64,000 bases of DNA from Diorhabda sublineata. Taxonomy: Eukaryota > Arthropoda > Insecta > Coleoptera > Chrysomelidae. The stretch is from the NCBI RefSeq assembly GCF_026230105.1, contig NC_079475.1, positions 15,144,125 to 15,208,124 on the forward strand, given 5' to 3'. Each line of letters starts with the position of its first letter. Positions within the stretch are counted from its first letter, which is position 1. Below are positions 22,430 to 34,059 of this stretch, piece after piece. A program made the translations under genes and the position numbers. The notes beneath the pieces are model-generated. The model searched no databases and had not been told where the DNA came from. It was given only the letters and a program-made list of their open reading frames with translations.

Positions 22430-23511
22430 TTGGTCGTAGCAGTACTTGGGTTGCAACTAGTGCCTCTCTCGTACCGAGACCCTAAGATTAAGTATTTAAA
22501 TCCTTTATCCTCTAAATTCAGAGACTTCACAAAGTTTATCATTGGTCCAAGTTTAATGAAAAGGGGGGACAAAAAGAAATTCTTATTTTACATAGGCATA
22601 TACCTAAACATTTTAAAACCCTGGTTGCAATTCCGAATTTCCCGGTCAAATTGTTCTAACATGAAGCTACACTGCACGATTTTCTTACAAACAAAATACA
22701 GTGAATTCTGTGAACCATTTCTGAAGTACCTTTGAAATGGCGGTAACTTTTTAACACCCCGCATATCTGCCAATATGCCAGTTGTAGCAGTTATAGTTTG
22801 TTTTAAATAGAAGGAGGCGCAAATTTTCGTAAATTTCTTCTATTTTCACTGAATGGATGACTGGTATGGACAGTTTAAGATTTTCATCATGTATCACACA
22901 GCTTTTAAACTGCAGTTCTATGTACAAACCTCATTTTTTTATCAGGTAAGCTCCTCTTTTAGACGAGACCTTATAAAATGCTTACAGAAGACCCGTTATT
23001 TTATCCCCATTATTTTTTAAAATTATATCTTGTCAATCCGAAGGTGCCACTTATTTTGATCGTAGACGACCGACACACATGGAAAGAAAGCTCGGATTTA
23101 GCCTCCGACTAACTCTCGTATCATTATTTTAAAAATTACTGGGAATTGTATCAATTCTCAATGTTTGTGAAAGTTATGTCAAAATAGTTATTACATCTTT
23201 AATTTTACTTGTAAATGAGAAAATTCTGGCAACAGAACGTCGTAAGATTTTACGCCACACTAACACGGCAGTTTCCCATTTAATTACATCCCCGCGTGAC
23301 AACATCCCTTGCCATATCTACTTCGCTATTCTGCTTTTGTAGCATTATTACACTGATTTGTTTCGTTTTACTCTGTTTTCCAACAAAGGTTATACAAGTC
23401 CGTTAACTATTAATTTTATGGGCACAAACGGGACAATGTTTAATCTGCACCTCGAACGTATTTTGTCGAACGGACTAATTAAAATATTTATTGAACAACT
23501 AAAACATTATA
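22430..23511. other. No recognisable gene
   Basis: The segment near 22745-22770 (aacaccccgcatatctgcca) may be one transposon end of the cagggtgtt type, but no partner end was found. Otherwise nothing. Confidence 0.35.
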
Positions 23512-24121
23512 CAAAGGTCTGGCTATTAAATGACGAGACTGCGCGCCTAGAGGGGTATAAAACGAGTAGTGCGTTGGGTTTCTAGATATCTTGTCTATGC
23601 ACGACCCAAAACACGTTTCCGTCACAATCTCATCTCAAATTTCCTGTTCATTTGAGAGAAACTCCGACTGAGTGCTATAAATTGTTACAAGAGGCCTATG
23701 GGGACAATTCTCTATCTCGTGCGCATGTTTTTGAGTGGTGTAAGGCTTTAGTAAGTGCCGATAATGACCAACGCCCAGGTCGCCCTGTGACTGTTTCAAC
23801 TCCGGAAACAGTTGGTACCAAAAAGTCTGACTCCTGACCAAAAGCTCTTGCGTCAACGGGTCTACTTTTTCCTTGAAAGGTTCGAAAAAGATTTTCTTTG
23901 AAAGGGACCCGATTTGAGTCGATGAAAGCGGTAAACCAGAGCTTCTAAAGACCCTCGCCAAAGAAGACTTCCATCACTGCTGCTGTCAATGGAAAAAACG
24001 TATGGAAACGTGTGTGACAAGGGGAGGGGAGTATATGGAAGGGGAGAATTCGAATGTAGAATAATTTTTATAATAAAACCCTTTTTCATAACCAGTCTCG
24101 TTATTTAATAGCCAGACCTCG
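23512..24121 (+). mobile_element. Internally deleted mariner (family C), 610 bp, with TIRs and TA duplication
   Basis: The ends read caaaggtctggctattaaat and its inverted partner atttaatagccagacctcg, with TA at 23510-23511 and 24122-24123. Inside, the N-terminal transposase region TPTECYKLLQEAYGDNSLSR..VFEW and QRPGRPVTVSTPETV is joined to a short DQKLLRQ-like piece and then to the C-terminus (AKEDFHHC, a CFDQWKKRME-like piece and GGEYMEGEN). The three catalytic Asp residues are all deleted, so it is non-autonomous. A sister copy lies at 62670-63419 (-). Confidence 0.9.
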
Positions 24122-24831
24122 TAATATCAATTATACAGTCGTATTCAACGAAATATAAAACGTTCTAATCTCTAATCAGTTTGACTAAAACTGCAAGAGA
24201 AAATAGTTGATAACCCACCGATTTTTAAACTTATAAAACATCTCTCAATGAAAAAGCTGTTTGGAAGTCATTAAAAAATTTTTTAACTGTGAGTGACGAG
24301 CATCGCAAGATTGAATGAAACGGAATGCTGAATACTAAATTCCGTATCCACGTATTCAAGTCTCATCACAGATTACTTCTACAGAGAGATAAAAATTAAT
24401 AGATCTGAAATTGGAGAACCATCTTTGCGACTTGCGAACGTCTAATACACTTTTATGTCTTTGATAAATTTCGACATGAATATCAGGCTCAGTAATTTTC
24501 CATGCCGATTTTTTGTTTGTCGTTTTTTTTAGAGGTCGATGTGAACGGTTTTATCATATGAACGGTTTTATCCCATGCTATATTCATTATAATTCATCAA
24601 ATTATTTGCTTCAAATTGCAATCTACATTTTAACAGGACCATTGGTACAGTTTTCTTTAATAGAAGGCACTTGATGTAATATAAAGGAATTAAGGAAGGA
24701 ATTATTTTTGTAATTAACTTGTTTTATGTGCTTGATTTAGATCATTCTTTTGTTTGAGAATCACGAAAATTATGTTGGTTGTTGAACTTTCTCGGTATTA
24801 TAAATTGTATTCATAAAATTCATTCTTTCAG
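24122..24831. other. No recognisable gene
   Basis: Intron-like AT-rich sequence ending in the pyrimidine tract of the exon at 24832. Confidence 0.45.
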
Positions 24832-24914
24832 GAAAAGAAGATTCCGTCAGTGAAACAGATATTACATCAGAAAATAGTCCAGAATCAATCCAATCTAATC
24901 TTTATTTGGAATCG
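24832..24914 (+). CDS. Candidate internal exon, Ser/Glu-rich (host gene set 1)
   Basis: 83 nt between a good acceptor (attcattctttcag) and a perfect gtaagt donor. The frame of 2 + 27 codons reads KEDSVSETDITSENSPESIQ then SNLYLES, a typical disordered, potentially phosphorylated segment. It ends in phase 0 and joins the exon at 27536 in frame. A second open frame (EKKIPSVKQILHQ...) exists, but the first links both neighbours. Product not recognised. Confidence 0.5.
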
Positions 24915-25685
24915 GTAAGTAAATTCTTTACAAAGCTAGCTCTTAGACATAAAACTACGACAGTTTATAGTGTATTTATAATTGGTGAATTATTTTCATT
25001 ATCAATAATATGTTCACTAAATGTTGTGGTAGTTATTCTTATTGCCAAACAGCTCTTCGACTGGAGGTACTGGGTCGTAGCCCAAATAATTACAATTAAA
25101 AACTCATAGTTAAATTAGCGCTACTATTTTTTTGATGGCATATAATTCAGAAACCTCTGAATTATTCGAGACAGAATATTAAGGAATAATAGTCAAGAAT
25201 CACATGTGTAACTTTATTGTTCATAAATGACGGGGAACTTCATATGCAGATAATGTTGTTTTATTTTACAAATTCGATTAGGAACGAGGGGATAAGGATT
25301 AGCTTCTTTTATGAATTTGAATGGGGTTTCTTCTGCTTCTGATCTAAATCCTCTGAACATATGGAAGATGTGGATACGTTTGTACAACTTTGAAAACAGC
25401 TTAATTTGAGAATTGTGAACTATCAGCTTCAGTGGTTGATGTTAAGAGTTTAGGTGCTCATAATCCTCGAGAACTAATGTAATGATATATATGCAGTGCA
25501 GCCTCGTTAGAAAATATATTTTCAAGCATTACAAAAACAGATCTTTATTAATGTATGATGTTTTATGATTTATTGAAGTACATGAGCTTTCAGGTAGTCC
25601 ATTTAAAAACTCACTCTCTTTATTTGTACATTCGAATAACAGAAATAGTGCCTTAAAATATCCTGCACTGTAATATGAAACTAAA
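24915..25685. other. No recognisable gene
   Basis: Intron-like AT-rich sequence. Confidence 0.45.
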
Positions 25686-25689
25686 ATAG

Positions 25690-26480
25690 TACATTACCTC
25701 CGAGGATGGTTTCAAAAATACGTGGCCTGGCCTAGAGATGCCGATAGTAGCTTAAAACTACCATTGTATTAGAAAGTACACTATTCATACAAGAAATGTT
25801 TCAAGTTTGAAGATGCCACGTTGTTTAGTATTTGTTTGTCAGCCATCAATATCGTTGTGAAGATGCTAAAATGTTTGGCAATGTTCCATAGAAATAAAGC
25901 CGAACTTTTGAGCCGTTTCATAGTCACGGATGAAATGTGGGTTCATCACTTCACACCGAAACAAAAGATCAATAAAACAAAGGACTGAAGAGGAAGAACC
26001 GGCTCCAGAGAAGGTAAAGACCGTTCCATCTGCAGGCAAAGTCATGACGTCGGTTTTTTTGGATGCGCGTGGGATAATTTCCATTGACTACCTTAAAAAA
26101 GGAAAAATTATCAACGGCGAGTATTATTCGAACTTATTGCATCGTTTGAGGGAAGAAATCTTGCAGAAACGGCCGCATTTGGCTGAAAATAAAGTGTTGC
26201 ATCAAGATAAAGCACCAGCTCACATATCCGTTGTTGCAATGGCAAAAATTGAATGAATAGAAGTTTGAATTGCTACCTTATACACCCTATTCGCCAGATT
26301 TACACCTCTCGGATTATTTTCTATTCCCAGTCTTGAAAAAATAGCTCGGTGGTCGAAGATTTTCCAACAATAAAGAGATAATGTTGGCAGTTAATAGCTA
26401 TTTTGAGGAGCTTGACGATTCTTATTATAAAAAGGGTTTCATTTTTTTTTCGATTCGATAAAATATTAAAAATTATTGTA
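25690..26480 (+). mobile_element. mariner relic, family B copy 1
   Basis: Transposase reading from about 25870: FHRNKAELLSRFIVTDEMWV (first catalytic Asp), PAPEKVKTVPSAGKVMTSVF, GIISIDYLKKGKIINGEYY and NKVLHQDKAPAHISVVAMAK (second Asp), then DLHLSDYFLFP-like with frameshift and VNSYFEELDDSYY. The N-terminal HTH part is deleted. The 5' flank (25730-25860) matches the 5' ends of the copies at 41060 and 48990. Confidence 0.8.
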
Positions 26481-27535
26481 ATTAAGTTGAAACCCCCAAA
26501 ATTTGAATAATTATTTTCATAACAAAATAAAAATCGTATTCTACTAAAATATTTATTTATGATACAAGTGCGTGAAGTGATATTTTTGCGTACGATTTGC
26601 GAAAAAGAAAGGCACGAACAATTGCACAAAAGTACTTCACGCACGAGTATCATACAATATTTTATCTAGTACTCTTGAATACAGAATTCATATTTAAATT
26701 CATGATAATTTCCAACTTTGGATCATAAATTTGATGATTTCCATTGACATCGGCTTGACTTTTCCGAGAAATATACAATTAGAATATTTTCCGTGTAATT
26801 TTTGATTTTATTAGTGTTATACCAATTCAAAACATCGCCATATGACTTCATGTATACTTTCCTTGACATGACTATGAGACTACAAAATTATTACAATTAC
26901 AGGTAATAGTAAATATAAATAAAAAAGTTATCATATGAGTTTTCAATTCGTTGCCGTAGATAAACAAAATTTTGAAATGCGGTTTACTCAAAATATAGCT
27001 TAAGTGGATTAAAACCTTTCACCACTAGAGCGGTATTCCGTTATTCCTTATCTTTTAATTTCCAGTCATTTTAAGTTATGAAATCAAAGTTGGCCAGATC
27101 ACATTTTGTTTAGATAGTTTCACTATAACATCCAAATATTAAATTAACGTTCAAAATCTAATTCGATTGAAAGTTTTGGTTTTCCGTGATTCAAGATTTA
27201 TTCAAGTAGAAGAATTATTGGATGGAACTTTAATCAATGGTTGTCTGCCTGTAATTCCTAACTCGTAACATTTATTCTCAGTCTAACATTTCGTGTCTGC
27301 TTTAATCAAGGTTTACTGACACAAAGTATCGAGAGTTATGTTTGACTGCTGATAATGGGCGAACTTTGAAAATTATGAAGTTTGTATCTTAGTCACCAGT
27401 TGGATGAAATTTCTCACTAAATAAACAATGATCACTAGAAGAAGACTAAAACAGGAATTTTTTAACATCCAACTATGAATTCCTAACCAAACACGGTAGG
27501 AAATCGTTATGCTGATTTTTTTACATTATACACAG
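26481..27535. other. No recognisable gene
   Basis: AT-rich; at 26525-26660 an ataagt/tacaagtgcgtgaag and cttcacgcacgagta pair forms a small inverted repeat. Otherwise nothing. Confidence 0.35.
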
Positions 27536-27596
27536 TATTTTAAGAGGTATGATAGAGAGAATGCTTTGTTGTCAGAAAATTGGTTACAATTTGTAA
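27536..27596 (+). CDS. Candidate internal exon (host gene set 1)
   Basis: The acceptor tttttttacattatacacag opens a frame YFKRYDRENALLSENWLQF. Two overlapping donors follow: gtaagt after 27592 (phase 0) and gtaaga after 27596 (phase 1). Using the second, the extra V and leftover A join the terminal exon at 28361 in the more protein-like frame. The exon entry phase (0) matches the end of the 24832 exon. Function unknown. Confidence 0.48.
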
Positions 27597-27954
27597 GTAA
27601 GAACTTGTAAATATCTCCAAAACCAGCACACAAATAACTAAATGAAAATAAAAGTTTCCATCAAAAAATTCCTCATTTTCCGTAATAGGTTAACGACTGG
27701 GTAGGAATTATTAGCAACATAATGATTCAGGTCATTTTTCTATACACTATAAATAATCTTACTGGTATAAAATATTCAGAAATATTGGGACAACTAATAA
27801 AAACAAAATTAGTCCATCTATTTTCAAACGATAATGACCCAAATTTGCCAAATGAAGATATATGGTACCAGAAATACTTGTCATGGTGCGAATTTCTGTA
27901 ATTATTCTAATGGAATATTCTCAATTGATCATATTTGGGAAATGAAGCCGATCG

Positions 27955-28090
27955 AATGACCAGCTTGAGGAATCAGCTACCAAGGTACGTCATTACCGAA
28001 CATTACAACCTACAAAAGTTCAAGATTAATATCCACAAGCATCGCCACACGACAAGAACCACTCGAACTCCTTGTGCTTGAAAAAACCGA
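27955..28090 (+). mobile_element. LINE family A, 3' terminal scrap
   Basis: Shares ggaatcagctaccaaggtac, cctacaaaagttcaagatta and tatccacaagcatc with the copies at 1255 and 51190. Ends cttgtgcttgaaaaaacc, the A-run end of the element. Confidence 0.75.
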
Positions 28091-28360
28091 AAGTATTCAC
28101 CAATCGGCCTAATAATAGAATTCAAAATTAGGTATCTTTGAGGAAATTTATACCAGTCAACCTAATTATTTTGAAAAAGTTTTTCATAAAAGTTATTCAA
28201 CAAGGATTGACTCATTGTCAAGAAAAGTGAGATAGACTCAGTCTTTTATGTATAACTAGGTATCAAAAACTACGATTTATTATTCAAGTCATCACAGCAT
28301 ACTCAGGAAATCATCATATCTTTTATTGTTCGCTATACAAATTTTCACATTTTCATTTAG

Positions 28361-28437
28361 ACTTGTCTCGAAATTTTTCACCTAAATCTTCATCTAACGA
28401 AGGAAGTTTGAGGTTTCCAAATAGTGACATTGTATAA
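28361..28437 (+). CDS. Candidate terminal exon (host gene set 1)
   Basis: The acceptor ttttcacattttcatttag leads into AC + 24 codons and TAA: LSRNFSPKSSSNEGSLRFPN then SDIV and stop. It joins 27596 in phase to give Asn at the junction. Two AATAAA hexamers follow at 28687 and 28698, consistent with a 3' UTR of about 250 bp. The last residues could be a PDZ-ligand-like tail, but this is speculation. Confidence 0.45.
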
Positions 28438-28686
28438 TTGTTTCAAATATAAGAGGAGAAGGGACTTTTTAATAAGCAGTGTTTAATATTTCGTACAAAT
28501 ACAAGTGGTTATGGTTAATTTGTATCATCTTTATAATCGTCGTTTATATTCACTCTATGATCTAGTTGTAAGCTACTTGGGTGTGTGATGAAGATTTTCT
28601 GTATAAACACATCAGAAATAATCCTACACAATAGCGAGGAAACCATGAAAAAACTGTAGTGATTGGTAATTGGAATTTATTGCTAC

Positions 28687-28703
28687 AATAAATATAAAAT
28701 AAA
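28687..28703 (+). terminator. Candidate polyadenylation signals (AATAAA twice)
   Basis: AATAAA at 28687-28692 and again at 28698-28703, 250 bp after the candidate stop codon. Such hexamers are common in AT-rich DNA, so this supports the exon chain only mildly. Confidence 0.35.
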
Positions 28704-28889
28704 GACGTGCAATATTGTGTTGTGTCTAAAAATAGACATACTCGTATATTAACCAAAATGATCAATGTATTAATAAGAAAAATGATTTGAATAACCTTAT
28801 TTGTTATCTACGCATATCCTTTACATTTTGGGAAAACAAATGCTGCAAAAGAAATTAAACGCCATTGACAACCAATTAATTTTACCTAA

Positions 28890-29345
28890 CCCATGAAACT
28901 CTAATTCACTTATAACGACCTAACCATAAAATTGAAAGTACGCACACCCGGGCACGTAAGAAAACTCGGCCATATAAGATAAATCCACGGGTGGGTGCGA
29001 ATAAGGACATTCCACCAATCCCCTGTTATTTCGACAGGTCCTCATCCTCATTTGCTTCACAGACACCTTCCTCTCCCCTTAGTTCTATGGGAGAGATTTT
29101 GATTTATCTTATCTTTTTGTTAAGAGTTAACTTGTTGGCTCTACACTCTTGTCTTCTTGTTCTGAACATCTTAATGTATGTGTGTGTTTTCGCTGACTCG
29201 GGGAAACCCTTTCGAACCTTTTCCGAGAATAAAAATCTAATCCGAGTGGTCCCTCGACTTCTTTAAAGTAGTTCCCGATGTATTACTCGGCATTTGCATT
29301 TGCGGATTTACCGTTTCGGGGGTGTCCTCTTGGTCTGAGTAAACC
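28890..29345. other. GC-richer unexplained block with TATA-like box
   Basis: This stretch stands out from its AT-rich surroundings (cacacccgggcacgtaag, ccacgggtgggtgcgaataa, gttgggtttcgggggtgtcc-like parts). A cggccatataagataa TATA-like box lies at about 28968. It could be a solo LTR or a promoter. No matching ends or duplication were found. The 91-codon ORF at 28991-29266 has no recognisable motif. Confidence 0.3.
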
Positions 29346-29689
29346 TAGGATCTTGGATAAAATATTTTTTTGTATTTCTTGTGAAAATTGTGAGAATGAA
29401 AACGATACAACCTATTAAAATTTAATGTCATTTATCAACTAATCAATCAATATTCAACATCATTAACAACAACCTAATCTAAACTATAAAAATGTAACGC
29501 CATTCACAATCTAACCAATGAAAATTAACAACGGTTTCTATAACAACAACCATTGCTTTTGCAATCGATGAATTTAATTTTTTTTTTAAAGAAACAATGA
29601 AATTTAAAACACTAAATTGTTAAACTTTCATACAAATTTTCATAAATTTCTTTAATTTCTTATTTCTTAGAACTATTGATATACTTCAA

Positions 29690-29815
29690 AGTCTTCTTAA
29701 TTTTAGGTCTCTTCTGATTTAAAATTTATGTCTCTAATAATTTTTTAGAGACAGATGAAAATTTGACGTTTCGTCTTCTTTCAGTCTTTATTAATGTATC
29801 AGACGATCAATACAT
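29690..29815. repeat. Partial copy of the foldback repeat at 31027
   Basis: ttttaggtctcttctgattt, taataattttttagagacag and gacgtttcgtcttctttcag correspond to one arm plus the loop of the repeat at 31027-31226. Only one arm is present. Confidence 0.5.
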
Positions 29816-29989
29816 AAGTATTTGAAAGCTCGGAAATATATTAGAGTTAGAACAGTTCGGTGTTTAATTTTGCCACAATCCCACTACGAAAACTTTCATA
29901 ACCTAGCTGGTTAAAATAAAATTGAAAAATCTTTAAAAGCAACTAGAACCAATTTCCAAAATGTTTATGCAAGCTACGATAATTATTAA

Positions 29990-30474
29990 AATATGATTAT
30001 TTCTCGCTTTATAAATTCCGAGACGCCGCTGGCGACTCGAAATCTTGCCAATTTAAAATTTCACTATCTATACCAATTCACAGTATACGAATATGTCTCA
30101 CTCCGTCGGTAAATAAGTGAATCGTCTCATTAGTTGGTTTCTCCGCATTTTAAAACCAATAGCAATTGAATTATATTCGTTGTACCTTGTATTTAATTCC
30201 CTTCTTTTTTCTCTCTTATCAATATCGCATGGTTGTGGAGTGAATGGTTTTTTTCGAACTTGTCACATAGCGAAACATCGGGCGGCCGTGTCGTAAACAA
30301 TAAAAAAACTAGACTTTTGTTTACAAAAAACAATTACAGGTATAAACAATTTGTGTATAATGAAAATATAATACAATAATATCGAGTAACGTGTTCAAGT
30401 GATGTAGACAATGTGCAAGTGTTGTGTTTGTGTTTTCTAAAAGTGTGAGCGTGAATTGTAGTGTTTGAATAATT
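29990..30474 (+). promoter_or_regulatory. Possible promoter/5' UTR of host gene set 2
   Basis: CpG-containing sequence (gagacgccgctggcgactcg, ctcactccgtcggtaaataa, acatcgggcggccgtgtcgt) precedes an ATG exon with a splice donor. No TATA box is defined. It is assigned by position and composition only. Confidence 0.3.
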
Positions 30475-30506
30475 ATGGAACGGAACAAAAAAGTTGTTTC
30501 CACTCG
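30475..30506 (+). CDS. Candidate first coding exon (host gene set 2)
   Basis: ATG in context aattATGG opens MERNKKVVSTR, ending with two leftover bases before a gtatgt donor. The upstream 170 bp lacks in-frame alternatives and looks like a 5' UTR (repeated gtg-rich, no TE similarity). It is in phase with an exon at 42578 that starts with one base and encodes an Arg-rich segment and a membrane span. The intron would be 12 kb and full of TEs. Product not recognised. Confidence 0.4.
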
Positions 30507-31026
30507 GTATGTTATTTTCTTATTTTGATTTTTGGCTAAATTTCAGTTTAATGTGAGAACGTAACCACAGTTTTATTATTTATTTATTACGTTAACTATA
30601 GATACAACTAATTATCGTTTTTATTGAGCAATTGACATTCATTACTTTATATCGATAAGATAAATACTTGATTAATGAAGGAACTTATACAGTATGTCTA
30701 TAAAATAACCCAACTTATATACAACAAAAAATATCTACAGGGTAATTCATTCAATTAAGCCAACAATTTTTCAAAACATGTTCGCGAAGCTATATGAATA
30801 TTAAATATTTTTTGTGCTATACATAATTTTCCAAAAGTAATTAAATATATAAAATAAACTATTTTTCAAATTGGATGATTTAATAACTAGTTTTAGGTGT
30901 ACTTGGAAAGTTTGGTGAAGTTGTTCATTGAAATGGCATACAAATATTACAGATTTTTGCAATTTTTTAGCTGTGTAAATTTACGGAACTTTTTGTATAA
31001 AAAAATACAAATTTCTTCAATTATTT
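30507..31026. other. No recognisable gene
   Basis: AT-rich; a single tacagggtaattcattca transposon-end-like string at about 30737 has no visible partner. Confidence 0.35.
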
Positions 31027-31226
31027 AAATGTTCTTGATTTTAAGTCTCGTTTGCTTTAAAATTAATTTCTTTGAATAATTTTTGAAAGATTAATCAAAA
31101 ATTAACGTTTCGACTTCGGTGTTTATCAAAATATTCAAGTCGAAATTTCAATTTTTTATTAATCTTTCAAAAATTATTAAAAAAAACTAATTTTAAAATA
31201 ATCGAGACCTAAAATCAAGAACATTT
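31027..31226. repeat. Foldback/MITE-like inverted repeat, ~68-bp arms
   Basis: The left arm (aatgttcttgattttaagtc ... tttgaaagattaat) and right arm (attaatctttcaaaaattat ... aaaatcaagaacatt) are inverted copies with scattered differences. The ~65-bp loop itself carries gtttcgactt and aagtcgaaat as inner inverted pieces. Transcribed, it would form a long hairpin. A partial copy is at 29690. Confidence 0.85.
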
Positions 31227-31288
31227 AGAAACATTAAAAAATTTAAATATAAACACGAAATATCAGTAGCTGAAAAAACGTAGTTACG

Positions 31289-31303
31289 TTAGGTTAGGTT
31301 AGG
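31289..31303 (+). repeat. Interstitial (TTAGG)3
   Basis: Three perfect units of the insect telomere repeat, preceded by acg and followed by agagg. A related tract is at 34060-34079. Confidence 0.8.
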
Positions 31304-32169
31304 AGAGGTGTTTTTTCATCCCTTTTCTTTGCGAGACACCAAAAATTTTCTTAGGTAAATCATCTAGTGTGTGATGAAGTATCTGGTAAAAAATAGAAGC
31401 CAATCGGTGAGATCCTATTTTCGGAAATCCAGCCTTCTTTTTAGTCCATCTTTCTGAATCGACCTAGAAGAACTTTAGGTTGATATGTATACTTGGTCAA
31501 AACCTGTATTTCTTGGGCATAAGGAAAAATGATCATAGTGATTTACGAAAGTCCAGCTGAGTTTAGTAAATCCATACCATTTTTTTCTTCTGAAGACTTC
31601 TACAGCGCGATGAGTACATCACTCACTAATATTAAAAAAGTGTTTATGCCGTTGTATCTATAAGAACAAATACTCTTTTTGGCTGGAGTTCCCAAAACGA
31701 GAACCCACCGATTGGTTTCAAATTTTTACCAGATAATCTATCAAACATTTCTTTTTTTATTCTACCCCTACTAGTGTTCTTTTCATTATGAAAATTTAGT
31801 TAATCGTAATAGCTACAATTGAACGGTAATAAAAAATCATTGATTTTTGACAAAGGCACACGTCAAGGTAGCAAAAAAAGGCATTTATTATATCAATCAT
31901 CTTGACTTTTAAATTTTTTTTATGGCGGTAACATAACTTTATACTTATGTCATTTAACAATTAAGATCGTCAACAATTATTAAGGATACTACTTCAAATT
32001 TTTCAATAATTTGTAAATTAGTTTCAATAGATACCATCCAAATAGTTTGCAGTTGTTCTTTTTCCTTATAACAAGATGTTTTAAAGTTTTGCTTAACATG
32101 TTTTAAGATTTTACAATAAAGCTTCTTCTTCCAGTGCCTGCTTCAGTCATGCTTATTATATATATGGCA
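31304..32169. other. No recognisable gene
   Basis: AT-rich; nothing recognised. Confidence 0.45.
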
Positions 32170-33410
32170 TCACGTACATGGAACCAATCTCGAAGGTTTT
32201 TCAACCATATAAATCTTTTTGTACCCTTCCATGATCAGCTGTAACAAGGCATATTTTTGATTTCTAAAAATGTGGGCAAAGTAGGAACCTTTCCTTCTAT
32301 TTACAAGTGTTAATAGTTTTCGTTCTCTGTTTATTCGTCTTAGCACCTCGTCGTTGGTCACCCGATCCGTCCATGGTATTTTAAGGATCCGTGTAAAGAG
32401 CCACATTTCAAAAGCTTCCATCTTACGCATCCTGGAGACCTTCAAAGTCCAGCTCTTAACACCATAAAGTAGGGTAGTCAAAACATAGCATTGTGTTATT
32501 TTCCAGCGTGTTCTCAGGTTAAGGTCATTATTTGTAAGAAGCGACTTTAATTTAAAAAACTTGCTCCTGGCTATCTCTATCCTTGTCGTAATTTCCTCAT
32601 CTGGATCCCATTCGTCATTCAGCCAGATTCCTAAATACTTAAAACGGTGAACTCTCTCTATAGGTTGGTTATTAATTGACTGCGACACATTATTAATACT
32701 AGTTTTCGATATCACCATGAATTTCGTTTTACTGTAGCTCATTTTAATATTGTTTTAGATTTCCCCATTAATTTTAATTCCAATTTCAATGTCTTCCAGA
32801 GCCTCCTGGCAAAATTGACTGAATATATATTAAACAGGAGCGGGGAAAGAACGCAACCCTGTCTTACACCTTTCATAATTTTGATTTTTTCCGAGAGACG
32901 GTTATCGCACTGCAAAAAGGGCCTCACGTGTCCCGAAGCCATTACTAAATCCAAACCGAGTTTCGCCGATGTTAGCATCCAATCTTCTCCATATACGGGT
33001 GTGATGATCCTCAAAAATGCCTTTAACACGTAACATATGAGACTTATAAGGCGGTATTCATTACAACGTTTTGCATTTGACTTCTTGGGTAGGGTGATAA
33101 AAGTCGAAACAAGCCATTCTTCGGGAAGATTTCCTGTCTCGTATATTGTGTTTAAGATTTTGAACAGTAATGTAAGATGTTCATTATGAAGAAGTTTTAC
33201 CAATTCTATGTGGAGATCATCTAGACCAGTAGCTTTCCAATTTTTGGTCAGACGTAGTGCATTTTTAAGTTCTGACATGATAATTTCTGGGCCCTCCAGC
33301 TCATCCGCATCCAGCTTGTCTGTGCAGTTGTCATCAAATATTTTTTTAATGTCAATTAAAAAGCTTTGTTCAATTGTCTGGAACTTTTTTCTCCTGTTAT
33401 AGTCACTTTC
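32170..33410 (-). mobile_element. RTE-like LINE relic (reverse transcriptase)
   Basis: Two long minus-strand frames. The upstream one (33278-32739) has SELKNALRLTKNWKATGLDD, ILNTIYETGNLPEEWLVSTF, RPFLQCDNRLSEKIKIMKGV and RQGCVLSPLLFNIY. The next (32742-32170) has the C-terminal region RFKYLGIWLNDEWDPDEEI, LTTLLYGVKSWTL and TRILKIPWTDRVTNDEVLRR. The stretch between LLFNIY and MSYSKTKFMVISK, which should hold YADD, is deleted. Each remaining part is quite intact, so the element is younger than most in the window, but it is dead. Confidence 0.88.
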
Positions 33411-33879
33411 TTAAGTTGGAAGATACTTATTCATTTTTCGACAATACTGTCACAACTCGACCGTTTCCTAACTACTTTTGTAATTAAACCGAAAGTGCTT
33501 CTATGAAAACTTAGCCTTTAACATTAGTTATCCTAAACAGTAACAGTTGTTTGCAGCTCCTTTTTGTTTAGGAGTTATTTGAAATCTTAATTAACAAAAA
33601 AAAATTGAAGTGAGCTTTCTAACATTAATCACTTTTCGAGTTGAGCCAGTTTTCTTCCAAGGTAGCGATATAATGAGATTAGAAGAAACTACATAATTTT
33701 ACTACCAGAAATTGAGAATTTAAGTTGATAAAAAATTTTAAACACGCGTTTCCGCACACATTTCACGTTTCTCAACCGAAGACCTAAAAATAGAGAGAAA
33801 TTATTCAACTATTACCTAATAAGAGAACAATTGACAAAAATTGTAAAGTAAGTATTTCTAATTACGTCAAAAAAAATTA
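33411..33879. other. No recognisable gene
   Basis: AT-rich; nothing recognised. Confidence 0.45.
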
Positions 33880-33955
33880 CGTTTTAGCGCTGACGCGCTC
33901 ATAAAATTTATGGTCCAGCGCTGACGCGAATCGTTCATTTTGAAATCGACGTCAC
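33880..33955. repeat. Inverted-repeat partner (left) of 36825-36990
   Basis: Contains tagcgctgacgcgc and cagcgctgacgcgaatcgtt followed by cattttgaaatcg. Its reverse complement matches 36826-36860 (aaaatgaacgatacccgtca then gcgctgaaacgta). The pair brackets the hAT element. Confidence 0.6.
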
Positions 33956-34059
33956 ACATTTTTTTCAAATTTTCTTCAACTATTGCAAAGGACACTCATT
34001 AAAGAACCTATTAACGACAAAAATGTGGATTAAGTATTTCCCTATCTACTCGTTCAACG

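Noticed and set aside
22588..22773. Overlapping ORFs on both strands (141 codons + and 61 codons -)
   Set aside because: No recognisable motif on either strand; likely chance or an unknown repeat.
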